From the NCBI RefSeq assembly GCF_030814835.1, contig NZ_JAUSVS010000003.1, forward strand, positions 62,001 to 126,000: DNA of 64,000 nucleotides, given 5' to 3'. The translations under genes were made by a program, and so were the position numbers. Position 1 is the first letter of the stretch. Each line of letters opens with the position of its first letter. The notes under the pieces are model-generated. The model was not told the origin of the DNA, searched no databases, and saw nothing but the letters and a program-made list of their open reading frames with translations. Positions 18,262-27,559 of the stretch are shown piece by piece. The stretch is from Caulobacter ginsengisoli (lineage in GTDB: Bacteria; Pseudomonadota; Alphaproteobacteria; Caulobacterales; Caulobacteraceae).

Positions 18262-19584
18262 CTAGTTCCCTCCCGCTCTGGCCGAATAGGCGCCCATCAG
18301 GTCGGCGGTCAGCAGGCCGGCGATCCAGTCGCCGCCCTCGCTGCGGAAATGGATATGGTCGCCGCGCATCAGGTCCTGCTCGGGCCGGCTCAGCACATGC
18401 GAGCTGCACGGTCCGCCCATCCGGGCGCTCCAGTCCCAGAAGGCGGCGCCCTCGGCGATGGCGGCGCGGCGCTGGGCCTCGCGGACGGGGCCCAGGTTCG
18501 GCGGCTCGAACCAGCGGGCCAGGACCGGGCTGCGGGCCTCGACCAGCTGGTCATAGTCGGCGCGCTCGGCGTCGGTGAGCGGGGCGCAGTCGAAGCCCTT
18601 GTTCTGGATGCCGTCCAGCTTGATGTCGGGCCGGGTGCGGCTGGCGTCGGGCGGACCCATGACCAGGACGGCGGCGCCGGGGGCCAGGTCCTTCAGCCGG
18701 CGGATCTGCTGGCGGACCAGCTGTTCGTAGGCGGCGATATCGACGTCGCTGTCGAAGCCGTCATTGGTGCCGAAAGCCAGGATGATCAGGTCCGGCGGAT
18801 AGGCCGCCAGCTCCGAGGCCATCATGGCCGAATCCCGCTGGGCGAAATCCGAGAGCCGCGCGCCGACCACCCCCAGGGCTGACCAGGCGATACCGGGTTG
18901 GCGGCGGAAGGTGGCGTAGGAGAGCAGGCTGACCGGCCCGCCGCCCCGGGCGGTCAGAGTCGCCTGGCTGGCCGGCGCGGCAAGGTCGGCGGACCAGCAG
19001 ATGGTTCCCTGGGCGGGGGCGTTGAGGTCGATGGTCTCATGAACCTCGCCGGTATCGACCCCCAGCGATCCGGCCCCCGGCCCCCCTTGGGCGCAGAAGG
19101 CGAAACGGTCGAAGCGGGCCTCCGGATCGGCGGTCAGGCCGACCGTGGCGCCGTCCGCCATCGAGGTCAGGCGAAAGCCGCTGAGGCCGAAGCGGCCATA
19201 GCCGGTCGGGAAGCTGGCCTCGACCCGCCAGCCGTCTGAGACGGTGACGTTGATCTGGCGCTGCGACAGGGCGGGATAGGGCACGCCCGGCGCCATCACG
19301 CCCCGGCCGCCCTCGCCGAAGCGGGCCTGCAGCCGGGCCCGCAGGCCCCCCGAGATGTTGTCGCCGGCGGTGTGGCTGTCGCCGATCTGCAGGATATGGA
19401 TGGGAGTGTTGCGCCGCCCGCCCTCCAGGTCGGCCAGGGTCGTCAGGAAGGGGCCCAGCGCCTGGGCGTTGTCGAGCGCCGAGGGATCGACGGGCGGGGA
19501 ATAGGGCTCGGTCGCCGCGGGATGAAAGCTCAGCGACAGCGCCGCCAGGGTCAGGCCCAGCAGGGCCGCGGCGCCAGGCCTCAT
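18262..19584 (-). CDS. Periplasmic SGNH/GDSL-type hydrolase, O-acylation partner
   Basis: A 440-aa secreted protein with a signal peptide (about residues 1-24, 'AALLGLTLAALSLSF'). The SGNH blocks are 'QIGDSHTAGD' (nucleophile Ser in GDSH), 'LAFGTNDGFDSD' and, near the end, 'DHIHF' with the catalytic Asp-His pair. Such proteins pair with MBOAT acyltransferases and place acetyl groups on, or remove them from, periplasmic polysaccharides. It overlaps the upstream SGNH gene by four bases. The middle (about 100-250) is a beta-rich carbohydrate-binding-like region. Confidence 0.86.
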   Translation of the reverse strand: MRPGAAALLGLTLAALSLSFHPAATEPYSPPVDPSALDNAQALGPFLTTLADLEGGRRNTPIHILQIGDSHTAGDNISGGLRARLQARFGEGGRGVMAPGVPYPALSQRQINVTVSDGWRVEASFPTGYGRFGLSGFRLTSMADGATVGLTADPEARFDRFAFCAQGGPGAGSLGVDTGEVHETIDLNAPAQGTICWSADLAAPASQATLTARGGGPVSLLSYATFRRQPGIAWSALGVVGARLSDFAQRDSAMMASELAAYPPDLIILAFGTNDGFDSDVDIAAYEQLVRQQIRRLKDLAPGAAVLVMGPPDASRTRPDIKLDGIQNKGFDCAPLTDAERADYDQLVEARSPVLARWFEPPNLGPVREAQRRAAIAEGAAFWDWSARMGGPCSSHVLSRPEQDLMRGDHIHFRSEGGDWIAGLLTADLMGAYSARAGGN

Positions 19585-20555
19585 CGCCCGCTCGGCGGGG
19601 GCGAGGCCGGAGCGGAGGCCAGGCTGCTGACCGAGGCGGGACCCGCGGCGGCCAGGGCGGCGTCGACATCGGCCCGCAGGCGGTCGGTGACCGGCCGGGC
19701 GATCCGGAGATAGCCGGCCATGGTCATGTGGATGCCGTCCTTGGCCCGCATCAGCCGGGGCCGGTCGTCGCCCTCGGGGACCAGATAGGCCTCGTACTCG
19801 CCCTTATCGTTGATGGTGGCCGGCACCAGGTCGAGGAAGGGCATGCCCAGGGCCGCGGCCCGCTCGGCGTAGACGCTGTTGAGCACTCCGGCCCGGCGGT
19901 CATAGTCCGGCCGCTTCATGCGCGGCAGCCCCACCCAGTAGACGGCCGCGCCATGCTCGCGCAGCAGGCCGGTCAGGTTGTCGATCCGCTGGCCGTAGAC
20001 CTGCTTCCAGCCGTCGCTGGCGAAGGGCAGGACCTGGCCGTTGGCGATGATGCCCTGCTCGTCGTTGGCCCCGAACAGCACGATGGCGACGTCCAGGCGC
20101 CGGCCTTCCAGCTGCTTCTCGGTCTGTTTCTGGATGTCGATATAGTCGTAGCGGGCCAGGCCCGTGGACGCCTGGCTGAAACGGATGACCTCATAGCCCT
20201 TGTCGTCATGCAGCTGGCGATAGAGGCCGGCCCACAGGCCATCGCCCATGGAGTCGCCGAACACCCCGATCACCACCGGCTGGCCGGGCGTGACCTTGAC
20301 GGTCTGCAGCAGGGGTTGGGTGGGCTCGGCCTTCTGGGCCAGGAGGGGTTTCTTGGCCTCGACGAGCGGCGGGCCCTGCTGGTCGACCAGCATCTGCATG
20401 CCCACCGCGCCGGCCATCACCCCCAGGGCGGCGCCGACCATCAGCCCGACGACGAACACCGCCATCCGGCCCAGCCTGGCGGGGCGCCGGGCGCCCCTGG
20501 CGCTGTATCCCTCGACTTGGCTTTCGTCCGCCACAGTTAACCTACGCCCCGACAA
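19581..20555 (-). CDS. DUF459 SGNH-fold membrane-anchored protein
   Basis: A 324-aa protein with a basic N-terminal tail, one membrane anchor (about residues 31-52, 'MAVFVVGLMVGAALGVMAG') and a periplasmic SGNH domain of the DUF459 type. Catalytic blocks are 'GVFGDSMGDGL', 'VLFGANDEQ' and 'DGIHMTMAGY'. A Ser/Pro/Ala-rich tail ends the protein. It is the first gene of the operon with a second SGNH hydrolase, MBOAT and a small membrane protein, and most likely acts in polysaccharide O-acylation. Confidence 0.87.
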   Translation of the reverse strand: MSGRRLTVADESQVEGYSARGARRPARLGRMAVFVVGLMVGAALGVMAGAVGMQMLVDQQGPPLVEAKKPLLAQKAEPTQPLLQTVKVTPGQPVVIGVFGDSMGDGLWAGLYRQLHDDKGYEVIRFSQASTGLARYDYIDIQKQTEKQLEGRRLDVAIVLFGANDEQGIIANGQVLPFASDGWKQVYGQRIDNLTGLLREHGAAVYWVGLPRMKRPDYDRRAGVLNSVYAERAAALGMPFLDLVPATINDKGEYEAYLVPEGDDRPRLMRAKDGIHMTMAGYLRIARPVTDRLRADVDAALAAAGPASVSSLASAPASPPPSGR

Positions 20556-20755
20556 CTCTCCGGCGGGACCAAATCACCGCACGGGCGCGGGGGCAATACC
20601 GGTCACCGGCCAAGCGAATCGTTAATCACGATCTGCACCCGCGGCTCTCCGTCGCGGGCGTTAACGATGGGTGGGCGTCAACGCTGGGAGCGGCGCTTGA
20701 TCAGCGACGGCGCTCCGCCCAATCTGCGCCCCGTAAAAGGCGCGGGACGTACGAC

Positions 20756-21259
20756 ATGAGATTTCGAGCTGCGCACGGTGTCGACCACTACCGAGATCTG
20801 ATCCTGAAATACAAAGCGCGCCGCGCGCACCGGGATCGGGAGACGGTCGTCGATGCCTGGTATCGGTTCGATTTCGAAGCCGTCGTCGAGGACGGTAGCA
20901 GGGCCGTGCATATCCACGACGACCTCGGTTTCTTCTTCCAAAAGAATAGCGGCACGGTCCGTAGCGCCAGATTGGATGACGAGGTCTACTACAAGTACGG
21001 GGTGTTCAGTTTGACGGAGAAGGGAGGCTGTCTTGCCGACAGCGAGGTCGCATTCAACCTCACCCGGGAAGACTTACGGCGCTATGTGGCCTGGAGCCAG
21101 CAGCTGCTGCGTGAAAACATTGCGATGATGAGGTCGCTGAAGGACAGTAGCGTGGTTCTGTCGAAATTCTCCGAACTTGGAGAGGTCGATCTCGTGCACA
21201 TGGAGCGCGAATTCCTGTGCGATCTGGAACCAGCTTTTTCAGCGGCCTGGAGAACCTAG
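20756..21259 (+). CDS. Uncharacterised 167-aa protein
   Basis: I do not recognise this protein. It is soluble, about 60% GC by eye where neighbours are near 70%, and rich in charged and aromatic residues ('HIHDDLGFFFQKNSG', 'YYKYGVFSLTEKGG'). There is no clear ribosome-binding site before ATG 20756. The stop TAG shares bases with the stop of the convergent thioesterase (CTAG). The composition suggests late acquisition. The 200-bp gap before it (20556-20755) has a GAATC (possible CcrM site) and no gene. Confidence 0.55.
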   Translation: MRFRAAHGVDHYRDLILKYKARRAHRDRETVVDAWYRFDFEAVVEDGSRAVHIHDDLGFFFQKNSGTVRSARLDDEVYYKYGVFSLTEKGGCLADSEVAFNLTREDLRRYVAWSQQLLRENIAMMRSLKDSSVVLSKFSELGEVDLVHMEREFLCDLEPAFSAAWRT

Positions 21260-21711
21260 GCCTCGGCTGCCGCTTTCGACGCCGCCTCGACCTTACCCCT
21301 GGGAATCATCCGCACCGTCGAGCTGGCCTTGGCCAAGACTTCGCCCGCTGGGTCGAGCAGGCGGGCCTCCATGAAACAGGTCGAGCCGCCGCGCCGCTCC
21401 ACCCAGGCCTCGGCCACCACCAGGCCGGGCCGGGTGGGCCGGAAGAAGCTGACCTTCAGCTCCAGCGACATCGGGGTCATCTCGAAGCCGGTCATGGCCA
21501 TGGCGGCATGGGCCATGGCCGCGTCCAGCCAGCCGGAGATGAAGCCGCCCTGCACCACGCCGCCCGAATGGCACATGTGCAGGCCGGCCCGGTATTCCAG
21601 CGCCGCCTTGCCCTCGGGGTCGACGGCGATACGGCGCACCAGCCCCATGGTGGTCGAGAGGTCGTCTTGGGCCGCGGGGGCCTGTGGGGCTTCCGCCACA
21701 ATCGTTTCCAT
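21256..21711 (-). CDS. Hotdog-fold thioesterase (PaaI/4HBT type)
   Basis: A 151-aa acyl-CoA thioesterase of the PaaI group. The hotdog core has the motif 'CHSGGVVQGGFISGWLDAAMAHAAM' read in parts as HSGGVVQGG and GWLDAAMAH, where the catalytic Asp/Glu helix begins, then 'LELKVSFFRPTRPG' and a closing 'ASSTVRMIPRG'. ATG 21711 gives the usual family length; the frame remains open much further but without homology. It overlaps the stop of the unknown gene opposite. Substrate unclear. Confidence 0.88.
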   Translation of the reverse strand: METIVAEAPQAPAAQDDLSTTMGLVRRIAVDPEGKAALEYRAGLHMCHSGGVVQGGFISGWLDAAMAHAAMAMTGFEMTPMSLELKVSFFRPTRPGLVVAEAWVERRGGSTCFMEARLLDPAGEVLAKASSTVRMIPRGKVEAASKAAAEA

Positions 21712-21802
21712 GCCTCCATTTCGAGAGGTTGCCGCAAGGGTCGTCAAGTCGCGCCGGATCGGGGCGGATTGCCGCGTTGAACGGAGCGGGGAGGCCAGGA
21801 AC

Positions 21803-23269
21803 ATGAGCCTGCAGGACGCGGCCATCGCCGCCAACCGCTTCGGCCTGGGCGCCCGGCCCGGCGACCTGAAGGCCATCGCCGGCGATCCGCGCGGCTGGCT
21901 GAAGGCGCAGCTGACGCCCGAGCCGGCCCTGCCCGCCCCGCTCGCCGCCCTGCCCTCGACGGCGGATGACGCCGGGGCCTTCCAGAAGTGGATCAGGCAG
22001 GCGGGCCTGACCGGCAGCATCAACGCCTACGCCAAGGCCCCGTCTATGTCTGGCGGGCCCATGCCCGGGGCCAAACCCGGTTCTCCCGCCTCCCAGCCCG
22101 GCTTCAGCGTCGAGCAGTCCTTCATCGCCTTCTTCGGCCCGCGCTACGCCCAGGCCCTGGCGGCGCGGTTCCAGGTGGCGACCACCACCGACCGGCCCTA
22201 CTTCGAGCGGCTGACCCACTTCTGGGGCAACCACTTCACCGTCTCCTCGGCCAAGCCGATCACCCAGGCCATGCCGCCGTCCTTCGAGCGCGATGTCGCC
22301 CGCAAGCACGCCATGGACCATTTCGAGGCGATGCTGATCGCCTCCTGCACCCATCCGGGGATGCTGATCTATCTGGACAACTACATCTCGGTCGGCCGCC
22401 ATTCCCTGGTCGGCATGCGGCCCGACCTGGTGCCCAAGCCGCTGCGCGAGCTGCTCAAGGGCCTCAACGAGAACCTGGCCCGGGAAATCCTCGAACTGCA
22501 CACCCTGGGCGTCCGCAGCGGCTACAGCCAGGACGACGTCATCGCCCTGGCTAACATCCTCACCGGCTTCACCGTGGCCCAGGACGGCAAGGGCGGGGGC
22601 GAGACCGGCCTCTTCCGTTTCCAGCCGTATGCGCACGAGCCCGGGCCCCAGACCCTGCTGGGCCAGCGCTTCCCGCAGCAGGATGTCAGCCAGGGGGCCG
22701 AGGCGCTGACCATGCTGGCCCGCCATCCGGCGACGGCGAAGTTCATCGCGACAAAGCTGGTCCGCCACTTCATCGCCGACGATCCGCCGCCAAGGGCCGT
22801 CGACACCATCGCCAAGGTCTTCCAGGTCTCCATCGGCGACCTGAAGTCGGTCTGCACGGCCCTGGTCGATCTGCCCGAGGCCTGGGACCCGACCCCGCGC
22901 AAGATGAAGCCGCCCGAGCCGTATCTGATCTCGGCCGTGCGGGGCATGGGCGGGCCGCCCCTGAACGGCCTGCAGCTGGCGGCGCTGCTCGGCAAGATGG
23001 GCCAGCGACCCTACTACGCGCCGGGGCCCGACGGCTGGGCTGACGTCGAGGGCGAATGGATCGGCCCCGATCCGGTCTGGAAGCGGCTGGAATGGGCCTC
23101 CACCGTGTCGAAATACATGGCGACCGCCAGCGGCGATCCGGTGGCGCTGGGCGAGGCGCTGCTGGGGCCGGGCCTGACCGACGCCACCCGCAAGGCCATC
23201 CAGCGGGCCGAGAGTCCGGCCCAGGGCCTGGCCATCCTGCTCGTCAGTCCTGAATTCCAACGGCGGTGA
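21803..23269 (+). CDS. DUF1800 family protein
   Basis: A 488-aa protein of the DUF1800 family, found across proteobacteria and often encoded with DUF1501 partners; function unknown. Family marks are 'AANRFGLGARPG' at the N-terminus, 'LTHFWGNHFTVS' and 'LAREILELHTLGV' in the middle, and 'SPEFQRR' at the end. No signal peptide is evident. ATG 21803 follows GGCCAGG. Its stop overlaps the GTG of the DUF1501 gene (GTGA), so the pair is co-translated. Confidence 0.9.
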   Translation: MSLQDAAIAANRFGLGARPGDLKAIAGDPRGWLKAQLTPEPALPAPLAALPSTADDAGAFQKWIRQAGLTGSINAYAKAPSMSGGPMPGAKPGSPASQPGFSVEQSFIAFFGPRYAQALAARFQVATTTDRPYFERLTHFWGNHFTVSSAKPITQAMPPSFERDVARKHAMDHFEAMLIASCTHPGMLIYLDNYISVGRHSLVGMRPDLVPKPLRELLKGLNENLAREILELHTLGVRSGYSQDDVIALANILTGFTVAQDGKGGGETGLFRFQPYAHEPGPQTLLGQRFPQQDVSQGAEALTMLARHPATAKFIATKLVRHFIADDPPPRAVDTIAKVFQVSIGDLKSVCTALVDLPEAWDPTPRKMKPPEPYLISAVRGMGGPPLNGLQLAALLGKMGQRPYYAPGPDGWADVEGEWIGPDPVWKRLEWASTVSKYMATASGDPVALGEALLGPGLTDATRKAIQRAESPAQGLAILLVSPEFQRR

Positions 23270-24459
23270 GCGACATGGACCGCAGACAGCTTCTCACGAC
23301 CTTTGGCCTCTCCATCGCCGGCGCCGCGGTTCCCCGCTTCGCCTTCGCCAGCGCGCCCACCGACAAGCGGCTGGTGGTCGTCCTCCTGCGCGGGGCCATG
23401 GACGGCCTCTCGGCGGTCCCGGCCTGGGGCGACCCGGACTTCGAGCGGGCCCGCAACGGCCTGGCCATTCCACGGCCCGGCGAAGCGGGCGGCGGCCTGG
23501 CCCTCGACGGCTTCTTCGGGCTGAACCCCGAACTTCCGGGTCTGGCGGGACGCTACGCGGCCAAGGAGCTGGTGGTCTTCCACGCCATCGCCTCGCCCTA
23601 TCGCGACCGCTCGCATTTCGACGGCCAGAACCTGCTGGAGAACGGCTCGCCCCGGCCCTATGGCCTGGCCGACGGCTGGCTGAACCGCTCGCTGGCCGGG
23701 CTGCCGGCGGCGCTGAGGACGGGACGCAGGGACTTCGCTATCGCCATCGCGCCGGCAATGCCGCTGATCCTGCGCGGCGCCGCGCCCGTGACCAGCTGGT
23801 CGCCCTCGGTGCTGCCGCCCCCCGACGCCGACCTGATCGCCCGGGTGCAGGGCCTCTATGGTGAGACCGATCCGGCCTTAGCCAAAGCCCTGGCCGCCGC
23901 CGGCGAGGCCCAGGCCGCCGCCGCCGGCATGGGCGGCGGACCGGGCGAAGGCTTCGGGGTGCTGATGGCCGCGGCGGCCAAGTTCATGGCCGCGCCGGAC
24001 GGCCCCGCCGTGGCGGTGGTCGAGTCCACCGGCTGGGACACCCACGCCGCCCAGGCCGGGCCCTACAGCGTCCTGCAGCGTAACCTGCGCGGCCTGGACG
24101 GCGGCATAGAGGTCTTCGCCGAGGGCATGGGCGAGCGCTGGAAGGACACCGCCATCCTGGCCGTCACCGAGTTCGGCCGCACCGTGGCCCGCAACGGCAC
24201 GGCCGGCACCGACCACGGCACGGGCGGGGCGGCCTTCCTGGTCGGCGGGGCGGTGGCCGGCGGACGAGTGATCGCCGACTGGCCGGGCCTTAAATCCTCA
24301 GCGCTGCGCGATGGCCGCGACCTCATGCCCACCAACGACCTGCGCGGGGTCATGAAGGCGGCCCTGACACAGCATCTGGGCGTCGAGCCTGCCCACGTCG
24401 ACCGGGTAGTGTTCCCCGACAGCGCGGCCGCCCCGGCGATGCGGGACCTGTTCAGCTGA
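23266..24459 (+). CDS. DUF1501 family Tat-exported protein
   Basis: A 397-aa protein with a twin-arginine signal ('DRRQLLTTFGLSIAGAA', cleavage near FAFA-S). DUF1501 belongs to the alkaline phosphatase/sulfatase-like superfamily and is exported folded, often with a DUF1800 partner. Marks are 'LRGAMDGLSAV.PWGDP'-type start, 'STGWDTHA', and 'VTEFGRTVARNGTAGTDHG'. The frame starts at GTG 23266, or ATG 23275. Its end overlaps the RND transporter gene, convergent, by 8 bp. Confidence 0.9.
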   Translation: MSDMDRRQLLTTFGLSIAGAAVPRFAFASAPTDKRLVVVLLRGAMDGLSAVPAWGDPDFERARNGLAIPRPGEAGGGLALDGFFGLNPELPGLAGRYAAKELVVFHAIASPYRDRSHFDGQNLLENGSPRPYGLADGWLNRSLAGLPAALRTGRRDFAIAIAPAMPLILRGAAPVTSWSPSVLPPPDADLIARVQGLYGETDPALAKALAAAGEAQAAAAGMGGGPGEGFGVLMAAAAKFMAAPDGPAVAVVESTGWDTHAAQAGPYSVLQRNLRGLDGGIEVFAEGMGERWKDTAILAVTEFGRTVARNGTAGTDHGTGGAAFLVGGAVAGGRVIADWPGLKSSALRDGRDLMPTNDLRGVMKAALTQHLGVEPAHVDRVVFPDSAAAPAMRDLFS

Positions 24460-27400
24460 CGAGGTTGGACGGCGGCGGCATCTCGGTCTGCGGCGCCAGC
24501 TTCCTGAGCGTGGCGTTGCGCAGCCAGGTCTCGGCGATGTCGACGATGACGAACACCACCGGCACATAGAGCAGGCTGAGCAGGGTCGAGGTGATCAGCC
24601 CGCCGATCACCGCGATGGCCATGGGCGCGCGGAACCCGGCGTTGGCCCCCAGCGACAGGGCCACGGGCATCATCCCCACGCCCATGGCCACGGTGGTCAT
24701 CACGATCGGCCGGGCCCGCTTGTGAGCGGCGTCGACCAGGGCGTCGTGGCGGCTGACGCCCTTCTTCATGGCCTCGATGGCGTATTCGACCAGCAGGATG
24801 GAGTTCTTCGCCGCGATCCCCATCAGCATCAGGATGCCGATCAGGGCCGGCATCGACATATGCCGGCCGGCGATCAGCAGGCCCGCGAAGGCGCCGGCGA
24901 TGGCCAGCGGCAGGGCCGCCTGGATGGTGATGGGCTGGAAGAAGCTTTTGAACAGCAGGACCAGCACCGCGTACATCAGCAGAATGCCGGTGAAGAAGGC
25001 GAGGATGAAGTTGGTCACCATCTCGATCAGGCTCTCGACGTCGCCCGCCGGTTCCTGCTTGACCCCTGGCGGCAGCTGCTTGACCGCCGGCAGTTCGTTC
25101 ACCTTCTGACTGGCCTCGCCCAGGGCCAGGCCGTTCAGCTCGGCCTGGATGGTGGCGCTGCGGCTGCGGTCGGTCCGGTCGATCTGCGAGGGGCCCGAGC
25201 CGAACTGGATGTCGGCCACCGAGTTCAGCGGCACCGAGCCGCCGCTCAGGGTCGGCACCTGCATGGTCTGCAGGACGCTGAGGTCGTCGCGGCCCTTGTC
25301 GGTCAGGGTCAGGCGGATGGGGATCTGCCGGTCGCCGAGGTTGAACTTGGGCAGCAGCTGGTCGACGTCGCCGATGGTGGCCACCCGCACGGTCTGGGAG
25401 ATGGCCTGGGCCGAGACGCCCAGCAGGGCCGCCTGTTCCAGCTTGGGCGTCACCAGGATTTCCGGCCGGGCGATGTCCGCGGTGTTGACCACGTTGGCCA
25501 GGCCCGGCACGGCGCGCATCTGCCGCTCGACCGACCGGGCCGCCTGGGCCAGGGTCGCGCCATTGTCGCCGGTCAGCACGATGCTGATGCCGGGATTGGA
25601 CCCGTCGGCGCCGAAGCGGATGCGGGCGCCGGGAATGCCCCGGGCCTTCTCGGCCACCTGGCGCTCGATCTCGATCTGGGAGAAGTCGCGCCTGGAGCGG
25701 GGGACGAACACCGCCGTCACCGTGGCCCGCCGCACCTCGGCCAGGGCCCCGCCGCCGCCGCCCGGTCCGCTGGGGGTCAGGGACGAGCCCTCCGAGGCGT
25801 AGACGGCGCTGATCTCCTTGCGTTGGCGCAGCAGGGTGGTCAGCTGCCCCACGACCCGGTCGGTTTCGCCCAGGGTCGAGCCCGGCGGCAGTTCGACCGA
25901 GATGGTGCTGTAGCCCTGGTCCTCGTTGGGGATGAAGTCGAAGGGCAGGAAGGGCAGCATGCACACCGCCCCGATGAACAGCAGGATGCCGGCGAAGAAG
26001 GCCACCAGCCTGTGCCGCAGCGACCATTCCAGGGCCTTGAGATAACGGGCCATCCAGAACGGCTCGCCATGCGGCTTGGCGTCCGAGCGCAGGAAATAGG
26101 CGCCCATCAGCGGCGTCATCATCCGCGCCACCAGCAGCGAGAAGGCGACCGACACGCAGGCGGCCAGCGCGAAGGACTTGAAGAACTGCCCGACCACCCC
26201 GCCCATGAAGCCGACGGGGGCGAACACCGCCAGGATGGTGAAGGTGGTGGCCACGACCGCCAGCCCGATCTCGTCGGCGGCCTCCATGGCGGCGGGGTAG
26301 GGGGCCTTGCCCTCGCGTATGTGGCGGACGATGTTCTCGATCTCGACGATGGCGTCGTCGACCAGGATGCCGATGGTCAGGCTGAGGGCCAGCAGGGTGA
26401 CCACGTTGAACGACTGGTTCAGCGGGGCCAGGATGGCGAAGGTGGGGATCAGCGACAACGGGATGGCCATCGAGGTGATCACGGTCGCGCGCCAATCGCG
26501 CAGGAACAGCCAGACCACCAGCACCGCCAGCACCGCGCCGATGCCCAGCGCCTCCATCGAGGCGTCATAGCTGTCCTCGACATACTGCACCGTCGAGGTG
26601 ACCTCCTCGATCTTCAGGTCGGCGCGGCTGGCGTCCAGCTTGGCCAGGGCGGCGCGGATCTTCTTGGAGACCGCCACCTCGCTGCCGTCGCGGGTGCGCA
26701 GCATGGAAAAGCCCACGACGGGCTCGCCGTTGAAACGGGCCAGCGAGCGCGGCTCACCCCAGGCGTCTTCCACGATGGCCACGTCGCCCAGGCGCAGGGT
26801 GCGGCCGTCGGGCAGGTTGATGCGGGTGGCCTTGAGCTGCTCGACCGTGTCGGCGCCGCCCAGGGTGCGGATCGACCGCTCCTCGCCGCCCAGGGTGGCG
26901 CGGCCGCCGGGCAGGTTGGCGTTGATGGCCTTCAGCTGGCCGGAAATCTGCGCGGCGGTGACGCCCATGGCGGCCAGCCGGTCGGGGTCCAGCTTGACCC
27001 GGATTTCCCGCGAGACGCCGCCGTCGCGATTGACCTGGCCGACGCCCTGGATGGACAGCAGGGTCTTGGTGACGTCGTTGTCGACGAACCAGCTGATCTG
27101 TTCGGGGTTGAGCGTCGGCGCCCGCACCACGTAGGTGATCAGCGGCTGGCCGCTGATGTCGATGCGCTGGACGTTGGGCTCGGGGATGTCCTGGGGCAGG
27201 TTGGCGCGCACCTTGGAGACGGCGTTGCGCACGTCGTTGGTCGCCCGTTCGAGGTCGACGCCGAGGTTGAACTCCACCGAGGTCGCGGAGACGCCGTCGC
27301 CGACGGTCGAGCGGATGTGGCGCACCCCGTCCAGCCCGGCCAGGCTGTCCTCGATGACCCGGGTGACCTGGGTCTCCAGCTCCGGCGGGGCGGCCCCGGG

Positions 27401-27559
27401 CTGGCCGGCCGAGACCACCACCAGGGGGAAGCTGATGTCGGGGAAGTTGTTGACCCGCATCTTCAGGAAGCCCGCCGTCCCGGCGATGGTCAGGACCACG
27501 AACAGCAGGATGGTCGGGACCGGATTGCGGATCGACCAGGCGGAGATGTTGCGGAACAT
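24452..27559 (-). CDS. RND-family multidrug efflux permease (HAE1/AcrB type)
   Basis: A 1035-aa inner-membrane proton-driven exporter. The usual two-fold layout is present: 12 membrane helices with two large periplasmic loops. The N-terminus 'SAWSIRNPVPTILLF' and the fourth-helix region 'GILVDDAIVEIENI', with the essential Asp pair, mark the HAE1 family. The adaptor gene lies immediately upstream, sharing one base. No outer-membrane channel gene is nearby, so a shared TolC-type channel is expected. Its substrate range cannot be read from sequence. Confidence 0.95.
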   Translation of the reverse strand: MFRNISAWSIRNPVPTILLFVVLTIAGTAGFLKMRVNNFPDISFPLVVVSAGQPGAAPPELETQVTRVIEDSLAGLDGVRHIRSTVGDGVSATSVEFNLGVDLERATNDVRNAVSKVRANLPQDIPEPNVQRIDISGQPLITYVVRAPTLNPEQISWFVDNDVTKTLLSIQGVGQVNRDGGVSREIRVKLDPDRLAAMGVTAAQISGQLKAINANLPGGRATLGGEERSIRTLGGADTVEQLKATRINLPDGRTLRLGDVAIVEDAWGEPRSLARFNGEPVVGFSMLRTRDGSEVAVSKKIRAALAKLDASRADLKIEEVTSTVQYVEDSYDASMEALGIGAVLAVLVVWLFLRDWRATVITSMAIPLSLIPTFAILAPLNQSFNVVTLLALSLTIGILVDDAIVEIENIVRHIREGKAPYPAAMEAADEIGLAVVATTFTILAVFAPVGFMGGVVGQFFKSFALAACVSVAFSLLVARMMTPLMGAYFLRSDAKPHGEPFWMARYLKALEWSLRHRLVAFFAGILLFIGAVCMLPFLPFDFIPNEDQGYSTISVELPPGSTLGETDRVVGQLTTLLRQRKEISAVYASEGSSLTPSGPGGGGGALAEVRRATVTAVFVPRSRRDFSQIEIERQVAEKARGIPGARIRFGADGSNPGISIVLTGDNGATLAQAARSVERQMRAVPGLANVVNTADIARPEILVTPKLEQAALLGVSAQAISQTVRVATIGDVDQLLPKFNLGDRQIPIRLTLTDKGRDDLSVLQTMQVPTLSGGSVPLNSVADIQFGSGPSQIDRTDRSRSATIQAELNGLALGEASQKVNELPAVKQLPPGVKQEPAGDVESLIEMVTNFILAFFTGILLMYAVLVLLFKSFFQPITIQAALPLAIAGAFAGLLIAGRHMSMPALIGILMLMGIAAKNSILLVEYAIEAMKKGVSRHDALVDAAHKRARPIVMTTVAMGVGMMPVALSLGANAGFRAPMAIAVIGGLITSTLLSLLYVPVVFVIVDIAETWLRNATLRKLAPQTEMPPPSNLVS

